DNA of 5,709 nt, from contig CAJGEC010000044.1 in assembly GCA_904502285.1 (NCBI GenBank), forward strand, positions 1 to 5,709. Reading direction: 5' to 3'. This DNA comes from an uncultured Alistipes sp. GTDB lineage: Bacteria; Bacteroidota; Bacteroidia; Bacteroidales; Rikenellaceae. The translations under genes were made by a program, and so were the position numbers. This document shows, one piece after another, positions 1 through 5,709 of this stretch (position 1 is the first letter of the stretch; the number at the start of each line of letters is the position of its first letter). The notes under the pieces were generated by a model, which saw only the letters and a list, made by a program, of their open reading frames with translations, ran no database searches and was not told where the DNA came from.

Positions 1-1001
1 CCATCTTTCAATGCATTCTCAGTCTCCGCGCTCTCCACAGCCAAAGCAGAGCCCTTGCCACAAACCTCGGCATTCTCAATCTCTACCTCGGTGCCTCTGC
101 GTAAGCGGACACCCTGCTTACTACCACCGTTACCAACAAGGATAAGGTTCTTAAGAGTAGGGTGCGATACGGGAGTTGCTGCATAGTTATTCTCGTTGTT
201 ATCGGCCTCTATCAAGCAATCACAGTCGTAACCCAACGAGCTCTCTGCCTCCTGATAAGCCACGAGGTTCTCACCACGACCATTCCAGCCCTCGGTCCAG
301 TCGAACGAATCATCCGAGCAGCTTACAACGACCATATTCTTGATATTAACAGAGCCTCCGAAGAACTCAAAGCCATCGTCCGAACCCTTGTATGCCTCGC
401 AGTTCTCTACAATAGTGCCGTTACCTACGCCATAGAATGAGATACCATTTGCCTCGTGCTCCTCGTCGAAAGCGTATCCGGTGTACTCGACACGAACATA
501 CTTCAAAACACCAGAATTATCGGCATCGTTATCTCCACCATACTCTGCGCCACCAATCTCAGAGCTTCCCTTGCCACCTTCGGCATTGGTGTGAGCCAAA
601 CCGCAGATGTGAATACCGCCCCAAGCACCTGGCTCCTCCTTTGTCGAGGTCATAACAATAGGTGCAGAAGCTGTACCCTGAGCATTGATTTTTCCACCCT
701 GCTCAACCAAGATGAAGTCTACGCGGTCGTCATATTTGGCCACGATTTTAACTCCCGGCTCAATGTTGAGTGTTGCACCCGCCTTAATGATAAACTCACC
801 ATTTAGGTTATAGGTGTTGCCCGATTTCAGTGTGAGGTCTGATGTGATTGAGCCCTCCAATGTGCCGTTATTCTCTACAACGCCACCATTGTCATTGCCA
901 TCGTTGCCACCACCTACATAATCATCGTCATTACAAGCGGTGAAAACACCCATACAAGCCACCAAGGCCATTGCGACAAGTCTAAAATTTTTTGTCTTCA
1001 T
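1..1001 (-). CDS. Surface-exposed parallel beta-helix lipoprotein, 3' end cut by the window edge
   Basis: Reading from ATG at 1001 down to position 1 gives 333 full codons plus the first two bases of a Gly codon, with no stop. The start is MKTKNFRLVAMALVAC, and the likely lipobox is FTAC with lipid Cys23. NDDD follows directly, resembling the acidic lipoprotein export signal of Bacteroidota, so I infer an outer-leaflet, surface location. Residues 28-42 are a Gly/Asn/Asp-rich tether. From about residue 50 the protein resembles a right-handed parallel beta-helix: a capping stretch with AGATLNIEPGVKIVA (74-88), then AWGGIHICG (126-134), YGGDNDADNSGVLKYVRVEY (154-173) and GSDDGFEFFGG (206-216). 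These match a Bacteroidota family of uncharacterised lipoproteins often found beside TonB-dependent receptors. The acidic motif recurs as SDDSFDW (229-235), exactly 22 residues later. Six cysteines lie beyond Cys23, including a CDC at 260-262. The gene lies 42 bp downstream of the receptor gene on the same strand. Binding of a receptor ligand is inference; no catalytic motif was recognised. Confidence 0.88.
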   Translation of the reverse strand, partial: MKTKNFRLVAMALVACMGVFTACNDDDYVGGGNDGNDNGGVVENNGTLEGSITSDLTLKSGNTYNLNGEFIIKAGATLNIEPGVKIVAKYDDRVDFILVEQGGKINAQGTASAPIVMTSTKEEPGAWGGIHICGLAHTNAEGGKGSSEIGGAEYGGDNDADNSGVLKYVRVEYTGYAFDEEHEANGISFYGVGNGTIVENCEAYKGSDDGFEFFGGSVNIKNMVVVSCSDDSFDWTEGWNGRGENLVAYQEAESSLGYDCDCLIEADNNENNYAATPVSHPTLKNLILVGNGGSKQGVRLRRGTEVEIENAEVCGKGSALAVESAETENALKD

Positions 1002-1043
1002 AATTAAATAAATTAGTGTTGTTAAATAATGAATGTTTATGAT
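1002..1043 (-). other. Short AT-rich gap between receptor and lipoprotein genes
   Basis: These 42 bp separate the receptor stop codon from the lipoprotein start. The gap is almost entirely A and T. I see no GC-rich hairpin followed by a T-run, so no intrinsic terminator, and no TAnnTTTG box. This favours co-transcription of the two genes. There is no Shine-Dalgarno sequence before the lipoprotein ATG; the upstream bases on the coding strand are TTTATTTAATT, in keeping with the AT-rich leaders that Bacteroidota use instead. Confidence 0.6.
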
Positions 1044-3725
1044 TTAGAATTTGTAATTTATGCCTATCTCAAAGTTTTGTCCTCTTCTGAATCGCTCCAC
1101 TTCGACCTTCTGGCCTGTTGCTGGAACCTCTTGTTCGTAGACCATATCACTACCCAGCAAGTCATTTATTTGGAACTTTAATCCAAGTCTGTCGTTGATA
1201 TTGTATCCTGCACTGAAGTTTAATGTATGCACAGCTCGCTGCTTAATATCTCCCAATTGCGAAACACCCACAGCATAGATTCTACTACCTTGCATATTGT
1301 ATAGCAATGCGAGGTTTAGCGCTCCCTGATTACTAAACTTGTGAGACCAAGTAAGATCGGCATTGAGCAGGATGGGTGATGCACCTTGCAACGAACGCTC
1401 CTTGTTGGTATAGGCACCTCCATCGGGAAGTTTTACATTGGTATACATATAACTTGCGTTTACGCCCAATCGAAGACCTCTTGCCAACTCTTTGCGCATC
1501 TCAATCTCGACACCCGTTGCCACGCCATCCTCTGCGTTGCGGAAGGAGTGAAGTGTCGCACCTCCGTTTAGCTCCTGAATTCGCTCAATGGGACTCTCCA
1601 AGTACTTGAAGTAACCGGTCACACTAACCATATCACCGTTCTGAGTAAACCACTCATATTTAAGGTCTATATTGTAGTTATATGCATTCTGCAAATTCTC
1701 ATTACCTCTGACCTGTGCCGAGCCATAGCTCTCCTGATATAGGAATGGAGCCATTTCAATAAATGAAGGTCGTGTTATGGTTCGAGAGGCTGCAAATCGC
1801 AGATTATGAGCATCGTTTATTGTATATTTTAGATTTATCGCAGGGAAGAAATCGTTCTTCTCCAAGTCGCGTTGGCGCGAGTACCAGTCGCCACCATCGG
1901 AGGCATAACGCACCCATTGCTGGCTGATTTCATAGCGCAGACCGAGGTTTAACAATAGATTGTCCATTATATACCAATCTGTTAGGATGTAACCTGCGAA
2001 GATTCTGTTTCCTGCCAAATAGCTATCCTTGGGCTGCTTCTTACGTTCGATAACGATATCTCTATTAGCGATGTTTGTAATATTCAAGAACTCGTCCGTG
2101 TCGTAAGGATTGGCAATCGTCGGATTAATCTTATTTAGATTATAGTAGAATCGAGTACCCATATAATCACGCGCCTTATCTTTGTAGTTGAAACCAACCT
2201 TTAGAAAACTCTTATCGTTCCATCGCCATTTAAGGCTAACTCGACCATTCCACTCCTCTTCATCCAAATATCCGAAATAGCGCATTGTTTCCTGACGATT
2301 AAGTTTGAAGAGTTTCAACGCGTCACCATCTTTGACATACATAACCTGTCGTCTATCAGGCTCATCGCTACTTGTCTGACTATACGAAGTGGCCCAATCC
2401 AACTCTAATTCGTCTGACAAAAACTCGTGTAAACCACTAAGCTGATGACTCTGCAAACTATATATATGGGTTACATTGTTGCTGCCTACCAGATGATGAC
2501 CCTCAGCATCCACACCCTCACGCAACTGATATGTGTCGTTGGCGTCACGAGTGTAGAAGAAGGTATAACCAATACGGTCATTTTGTCGGAGTGTAGTACC
2601 CACATAACCTAAAGCGGCAATCTTCAACTGTTGCTCATAGCTATCATAGTTAAAATCGCTTTGCGTGTTACCCGTCGCCTCCAGGGTCTTGTAGAAGGCA
2701 TCATATATATTTTGGTAGTCATTGCTCAAATTAGCCGATGCAAGGATTGTGAGAGTCTGCCCAGCAATCTTGAAATTTTTACCGAATCCTAAATTTCCTC
2801 CAAGCGAGGGCATTACACTTTTCTTATCGACAGCAAAAGAGGTGCGGAAGATATTGTTCTTCGTAGCATAATCGTCGAAATCAAGCAAAGGCATATCGAT
2901 AGCACGTTTATCCATCGAAGGGGTGTGGAAGAGTGTACACTCGCGGTCCATTTGATATCGAGTGCTACCAATGGTATTGAATGCGCCACCTATGTTCAGA
3001 CCAATCTGGAGGAAATCATCAGGCACATCGCTTTTTGTGCTTATGTTGATGTGCGCTCCGCTATAATCGGCAAACGAGGCAGCATCGTAGACCTTACTAA
3101 CCGTAATATTCTGTACGGTTGAAGATGGGAATAGATCCAGTGGAATGAGTTTGTTATCGGGATTAGGCGATGCTATGGGCAATCCATTTAATGTGGTGAT
3201 ACTATAACGGTCGCCCAGGCCACGTACAATCAGCTGACCAGCTGGAGCAATGGAGATGCCCGTAATCTTTTTTACGCCCTCTTGAACATTCGAAATACCC
3301 TTAATACTCATCTCCTTAGCTCCTATATTCTCAATGGCTATGGTTGATTGTTTTCGTTCGGCTTGTAACACCCGTTCGCTCTCCATATTTCGGCGTGCCG
3401 TTACAACCACTTCATCTAACTGTTGGTTGTCCGACTCCAAGCCAATTTGTAATTCGGGAGTATTGTCCGATACATGCACTTCTATCTCTTGTGTAGTATA
3501 TGAAATGTATGAGACGATAATAGTATAAGGACCATCTTTTAAGTTTGATATCTCAAATCGACCATCCAAATCTGTCGCGTCACCATTGGTTGTGCCTTTG
3601 ACATAGACGGTGACTCCGATAAGTGGCTCTTTTGTCGAGGCATCAAAGACAATACCCTTCAAATTGGCCGCATCACATATAAATGTAACGGTTAATAGTA
3701 GTACGCTTAGTAAAAGTTTTTTCAT
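1044..3725 (-). CDS. TonB-dependent outer-membrane receptor, non-SusC type, with N-terminal carboxypeptidase-regulatory-like domain
   Basis: This complete 893-residue protein should be a 22-strand outer-membrane barrel that imports a ligand with energy from TonB-ExbB-ExbD. Residues 1-20 are a signal peptide (MKKLLLSVLLLTVTFICDAA); Cys17 there is not in a lipobox. Residues 22-97 are a carboxypeptidase-regulatory-like beta-sandwich (LKGIVFDASTKEPLIGVTVY). DEVVVTA (104-110) is the likely TonB box. The plug covers about 120-232, with QEGVKKITGI, IVRGLGDRYSITTLNGLPI and GAHINISTKS. The barrel has typical receptor signatures such as LRFAASRTITRPSF and ends in FEIGINYKF with a terminal aromatic residue. 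There is no STN domain, so FecR-type transmembrane signalling is unlikely. The SusC hallmark after the TonB box (VVVGYGTQKK-like) is absent, so this is not a glycan SusC. The start codon follows AGAGGA too closely (2 nt) to be a good ribosome site, but the signal peptide fixes it. The beta-helix lipoprotein gene follows after 42 bp. The substrate is unknown. Confidence 0.95.
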   Translation of the reverse strand: MKKLLLSVLLLTVTFICDAANLKGIVFDASTKEPLIGVTVYVKGTTNGDATDLDGRFEISNLKDGPYTIIVSYISYTTQEIEVHVSDNTPELQIGLESDNQQLDEVVVTARRNMESERVLQAERKQSTIAIENIGAKEMSIKGISNVQEGVKKITGISIAPAGQLIVRGLGDRYSITTLNGLPIASPNPDNKLIPLDLFPSSTVQNITVSKVYDAASFADYSGAHINISTKSDVPDDFLQIGLNIGGAFNTIGSTRYQMDRECTLFHTPSMDKRAIDMPLLDFDDYATKNNIFRTSFAVDKKSVMPSLGGNLGFGKNFKIAGQTLTILASANLSNDYQNIYDAFYKTLEATGNTQSDFNYDSYEQQLKIAALGYVGTTLRQNDRIGYTFFYTRDANDTYQLREGVDAEGHHLVGSNNVTHIYSLQSHQLSGLHEFLSDELELDWATSYSQTSSDEPDRRQVMYVKDGDALKLFKLNRQETMRYFGYLDEEEWNGRVSLKWRWNDKSFLKVGFNYKDKARDYMGTRFYYNLNKINPTIANPYDTDEFLNITNIANRDIVIERKKQPKDSYLAGNRIFAGYILTDWYIMDNLLLNLGLRYEISQQWVRYASDGGDWYSRQRDLEKNDFFPAINLKYTINDAHNLRFAASRTITRPSFIEMAPFLYQESYGSAQVRGNENLQNAYNYNIDLKYEWFTQNGDMVSVTGYFKYLESPIERIQELNGGATLHSFRNAEDGVATGVEIEMRKELARGLRLGVNASYMYTNVKLPDGGAYTNKERSLQGASPILLNADLTWSHKFSNQGALNLALLYNMQGSRIYAVGVSQLGDIKQRAVHTLNFSAGYNINDRLGLKFQINDLLGSDMVYEQEVPATGQKVEVERFRRGQNFEIGINYKF

Positions 3726-3759
3726 TTTCCTCTGTTTTTACATCTAAATTTTCTCGATG

Positions 3760-3767
3760 CAAAGGTC
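3760..3767 (-). promoter_or_regulatory. Candidate -7 box for the receptor/lipoprotein operon
   Basis: On the minus strand this reads GACCTTTG followed by C, a 7-of-8 match to the Bacteroidota -7 consensus TAnnTTTG (G in place of the first T). It lies 34 bp upstream of the receptor ATG, which would give a leader of roughly 25-30 nt. No TTTG -33 element sits at the usual 19-21 bp spacing. The nearest TTG-like sequence, GTTG at 3793-3796, is about 25 bp away. The assignment therefore rests mostly on the -7 match and the location. Confidence 0.4.
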
Positions 3768-3900
3768 TATTATTATACTTTCATAATTCGTACAACACAA
3801 TGAATAAATGGTGACAAGATTGTTTCGAAAATATTTCCACTCTTCTTGGCTTCTCATAATAGGTGAGACAGCAACATACTATACTTAATAAAAAATAGAT

Positions 3901-3923
3901 ACTATTTTCTCCTTAAAAATAGT
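3901..3923. repeat. Inverted repeat with 8-bp perfect arms, candidate operator
   Basis: ACTATTTT at 3901-3908 is the exact reverse complement of AAAATAGT at 3916-3923, with a 7-bp spacer (CTCCTTA). It lies about 134 bp upstream of the receptor -7 candidate and about 83 bp upstream of the nadB -7 box. As RNA the stem would be weak because it is almost all A-T pairs, so a protein-binding site is likelier than a terminator. No regulator can be named from the sequence, and a chance match is possible in DNA this AT-rich. Confidence 0.4.
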
Positions 3924-3944
3924 GAATTGTATATCGAAAGCCAC

Positions 3945-3958
3945 TTTAATATATTAAA
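3945..3958. repeat. Perfect 14-bp AT palindrome
   Basis: TTTAATATATTAAA is identical to its own reverse complement over all 14 bases. It lies about 50 bp upstream of the nadB -7 box and 21 bp from the inverted repeat at 3901-3923. It contains only A and T, so it may be a regulator site, an easily melted upstream element or a chance product of composition. Confidence 0.35.
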
Positions 3959-4005
3959 TTGTTAGATTATTTTGCAATACAAGAAAATATTTAAGGAAAA
4001 ATCTG

Positions 4006-4013
4006 TACCTTTG
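4006..4013 (+). promoter_or_regulatory. Probable nadB promoter, Bacteroidota -7 box
   Basis: TACCTTTG is a perfect match to the -7 consensus TAnnTTTG used by the primary sigma factor of Bacteroidota. It should place the transcription start near 4018-4022 and give nadB a leader of about 90 nt. A matching -33 TTTG is missing at the usual spacing: the region 19-21 bp upstream reads A-rich, and the nearest TTTG (3971-3974) is 31 bp away. The downstream gene and the divergent layout support the call. Confidence 0.6.
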
Positions 4014-4021
4014 TGAGAAAA

Positions 4022-4049
4022 TTAACACTTTTTGTTTTCGGAGTGCTAA
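4022..4049 (+). promoter_or_regulatory. Imperfect hairpin in the nadB 5' leader
   Basis: TTAACACT (4022-4029) can pair with AGTGCTAA (4042-4049) in seven of eight positions, with one A-C mismatch and a 12-nt U-rich loop. It would sit at the very start of the predicted transcript, or act in DNA as a dyad just downstream of the promoter, where a bound repressor could block transcription. It matches no riboswitch I recognise. The support is the pairing alone. Confidence 0.3.
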
Positions 4050-4109
4050 CGAGATAAATCAGATGTAATTGTCAGAGTGATTTAGAGAAACTTTTTATTA
4101 CACTGTAGA

Positions 4110-5709
4110 ATGCTTAAATTTGATTATATAGTTATCGGCAGTGGACTTGCTGGACTATATGCCGCCTACAAGGCGTCAATGAGAGGAAGTGTTGCAGTAG
4201 TAACAAAGTCATTTGTTCGCGAGAGTAATTCTTTTAATGCTCAGGGAGGTATTGCTGCGGTAACTTCAGAAGACGATAGCCCAGAAATTCATAAATCAGA
4301 CACGCTCATTGCTGGTCGAGGTCTGTGTGAGGAGAGCTCGGTGGATATTCTTGTAAATGAAGGACCTGAGAGGATACAGGAGATTATTGCCAACAATATG
4401 AAGTTCGATACCGAAAATGGTATGTTGGCATTGGGTCTTGAGGGTGGTCACCACAAGCGTCGTATCCTACATGCAGGAGGCGATTCAACAGGTCGCTGGA
4501 TAACAGAGTTTGCAATCTCTAAGGTAGAGACACAAGATAACATCACCGTTTTTGAAAACACGCTTCTCTTAGACCTTATGGTTAAGGATGGCGAGTGTTA
4601 TGGTGTGCGTTGCTGGAGCGAAGATAAAAACCTACAATCGGAGGAGAGGGGTAGTGAGGTATTGATTTATGCTGACCATGTTTTCCTTACATCTGGCGGA
4701 GCATCGGCGATATATGCTCGCACGACAAACCCTCTTACAACCATTGGTGATGGTGTAGCAATAGCCTACAAGGCTGGTTGTCGCATTGTAGATATGGAGT
4801 TTATCCAGTTCCACCCATCGGGACTCTACCGTAAAGATTCATCCCAGGCCTTTCTCATAAGCGAGGCTGTACGTGGCGAACGCGCACACCTCTTAGATAA
4901 GAACGGCAAGCGCTTTATGGTGCCCATTCACGAGTTGGCGGAGTTAGCGCCACGCGACATCGTTGCTCGCTCGATATTCAAGCAGATGAAGCAAGATGGT
5001 AGATCCTATGTAACTCTTTCGCTCAAACATCTCGATAGAGAGATGATACTTAAGCGTTTTCCCGCTATATACGCTAAATGCAAGGAGTTTGGCTACGACC
5101 TTACTCAGGAGATTCCAGTAGCCCCTGCTGCACACTATTCTGTTGGTGGCGTACTCTCCAACAACAACGGCCGCACAGATATCAAGCGCCTCTATGTATG
5201 TGGCGAGGTGGCTGCGACGGGCATTATGGGTGCAAACCGCTTGGCTTCGAACTCCCTTATCGAGTGTCTTGTATTCGCCAACCGCGCTATCGAGGATAGT
5301 GTCAAGGATGGTTCAATAAAAGATTTTCCAGCGTTCAATGTTCACTATTGTCGCAATGAGCAAAACGCCCAGATGTATGCAGACTTGAGAGAGAGGGTAT
5401 CGGAGATTATGAACCTCTATGCAGGTATCATTCGTAGTGAAGCAAGCCTTAAGGAGGGCCTTAAGCAGATTGATGAACTTGAAAATATCATAGATGAAAG
5501 GTGCTTAAAAAGCGACAATGGCAAGGAGTATTACATTGAGGCAGCACATCGTTTGCTATGTGTTGCGCGCCTGATAATGTCGCCAGCACTACAGCGCAAA
5601 GAGAGCCGTGGCGGTCACTATCGTGAGGATTATCCATGCACAGATGAAGCATTTGCAGTACACTCCGTACAACGCTACGGGGAAGAGATTACCACTGCGC
5701 CCGTAAACA
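4110..5709 (+). CDS. nadB: L-aspartate oxidase, 3' end cut by the window edge
   Basis: NadB is the FAD enzyme that oxidises L-aspartate to iminoaspartate, the first step of de novo NAD synthesis; NadA then makes quinolinate from it. The 533 codons from ATG at 4110 run open to the edge. E. coli NadB has 540 residues, so only a few codons are probably missing. The dinucleotide-binding start is YIVIGSGLAGL (6-16), followed by NAQGGIAAV (43-51). EGGHHKRRILHAGG (111-124) carries the Glu that separates aspartate oxidases from succinate dehydrogenase and fumarate reductase flavoproteins. Other family motifs are QFHPSGLY (233-240), FLISEAVRGE (248-257), LAPRDIVAR (279-287, with the presumed catalytic Arg282), PAAHYSVGGV (339-348), GANRLASNSLIECLVFA (374-390) and SRGGHYREDYP (499-509). 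Two family positions look altered: Arg258 where RGEG has Gly, and Met373 where GLHGANR has His. No signal peptide is present, so it is cytosolic. No Shine-Dalgarno precedes the ATG, but the start sits right before the FAD motif. nadA may follow outside the window. Confidence 0.96.
   Translation, partial: MLKFDYIVIGSGLAGLYAAYKASMRGSVAVVTKSFVRESNSFNAQGGIAAVTSEDDSPEIHKSDTLIAGRGLCEESSVDILVNEGPERIQEIIANNMKFDTENGMLALGLEGGHHKRRILHAGGDSTGRWITEFAISKVETQDNITVFENTLLLDLMVKDGECYGVRCWSEDKNLQSEERGSEVLIYADHVFLTSGGASAIYARTTNPLTTIGDGVAIAYKAGCRIVDMEFIQFHPSGLYRKDSSQAFLISEAVRGERAHLLDKNGKRFMVPIHELAELAPRDIVARSIFKQMKQDGRSYVTLSLKHLDREMILKRFPAIYAKCKEFGYDLTQEIPVAPAAHYSVGGVLSNNNGRTDIKRLYVCGEVAATGIMGANRLASNSLIECLVFANRAIEDSVKDGSIKDFPAFNVHYCRNEQNAQMYADLRERVSEIMNLYAGIIRSEASLKEGLKQIDELENIIDERCLKSDNGKEYYIEAAHRLLCVARLIMSPALQRKESRGGHYREDYPCTDEAFAVHSVQRYGEEITTAPVN

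Larger units (their letters stand above)
3726..4109. other. Divergent intergenic control region between the receptor operon and nadB
   Basis: This 384-bp stretch has no credible gene. It is markedly richer in A and T than the flanking coding sequence and separates two divergently transcribed units. It holds a probable nadB promoter (-7 box at 4006-4013), a weaker candidate for the receptor (3760-3767), an 8-bp-arm inverted repeat (3901-3923), a 14-bp perfect palindrome (3945-3958) and an imperfect hairpin in the nadB leader (4022-4049). The stretch from about 3800 to 3900 shows nothing beyond weak pairings, such as TCTCA/TGAGA at 3852-3868. Confidence 0.7.

Noticed and set aside
162..806. Plus-strand open frames at 162-440, 437-655 and 456-806
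   Set aside because: They lie wholly antisense to the lipoprotein gene, overlap one another and show no recognisable protein family. The minus-strand frame carries a lipobox and beta-helix motifs throughout.
954..956. Alternative lipid cysteine at residue 16 (LVAC)
   Set aside because: It fits the lipobox consensus, but the hydrophobic stretch before it would be very short, whereas Cys23 is followed directly by the acidic export signal.
1376..3528. Plus-strand open frames at 1376-1609, 1386-1571, 2925-3122 and 3334-3528
   Set aside because: All are short and antisense to the well-supported receptor gene, and their translations resemble no known protein.
1..3725. A SusC/SusD-type polysaccharide utilisation locus
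   Set aside because: The receptor lacks the SusC signature after its TonB box, the lipoprotein is a beta-helix and not a helical SusD fold, and no glycoside hydrolase or sensor gene is visible.
3728..3733. Shine-Dalgarno-like AGAGGA before the receptor start
   Set aside because: Only 2 nt separate it from the ATG, too close for normal function, and Bacteroidota rarely depend on such sites.
3827..3992. Direct repeat GAAAATATTT at 3827-3836 and 3983-3992
   Set aside because: A 10-bp match of nearly pure A/T in an AT-rich spacer is readily explained by composition.
4014..4109. NAD-sensing riboswitch in the nadB leader
   Set aside because: The leader lacks the paired-stem layout of the known NAD+ riboswitch classes, and only one weak imperfect hairpin is present.
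4632..5299. Short open frames at 4632-4814 (minus), 4944-5135 (minus) and 5078-5299 (plus, other frame)
   Set aside because: They overlap the conserved core of nadB, which accounts for the coding signal there.

Overview
The window looks like chromosomal DNA from a member of the Bacteroidota, most likely the order Bacteroidales. Four things point this way: a TonB-dependent receptor with the N-terminal carboxypeptidase-regulatory-like domain typical of the phylum, a lipoprotein with an acidic export signal right after its lipid cysteine, starts without well-placed Shine-Dalgarno sequences, and a perfect Bacteroidota -7 box (TAnnTTTG) ahead of nadB. The genus cannot be told from the sequence. 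No rRNA, tRNA, CRISPR array, insertion sequence or phage gene is visible.

Layout. Positions 1-1001 (minus strand) hold most of a surface lipoprotein gene of the parallel beta-helix type; its 3' end lies outside the window. A 42-bp AT-rich gap separates it from an upstream, complete TonB-dependent receptor gene (1044-3725, minus). The two are close enough to form an operon, receptor first. A 384-bp AT-rich divergent region (3726-4109) contains candidate promoters for both directions and two inverted repeats. From 4110 to the right edge (plus strand) lies nadB, L-aspartate oxidase, missing only its last few codons or so.

How the genes work together. The receptor and lipoprotein probably act as a pair at the outer membrane: the lipoprotein is predicted to sit on the cell surface and may capture or present a ligand, and the receptor would import it using TonB energy. 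The receptor is not of the SusC class and no SusD is present, so the beta-helix lipoprotein takes the place usually held by SusD. The substrate cannot be read from the sequence. nadB is a housekeeping NAD-biosynthesis gene transcribed away from the pair, with no evident functional link.

The most interesting material is the non-Sus receptor/lipoprotein pair, including two stacked acidic rungs in the beta-helix exactly 22 residues apart, and the palindromes in the divergent control region. I found no clear sign of an entirely new type of system.
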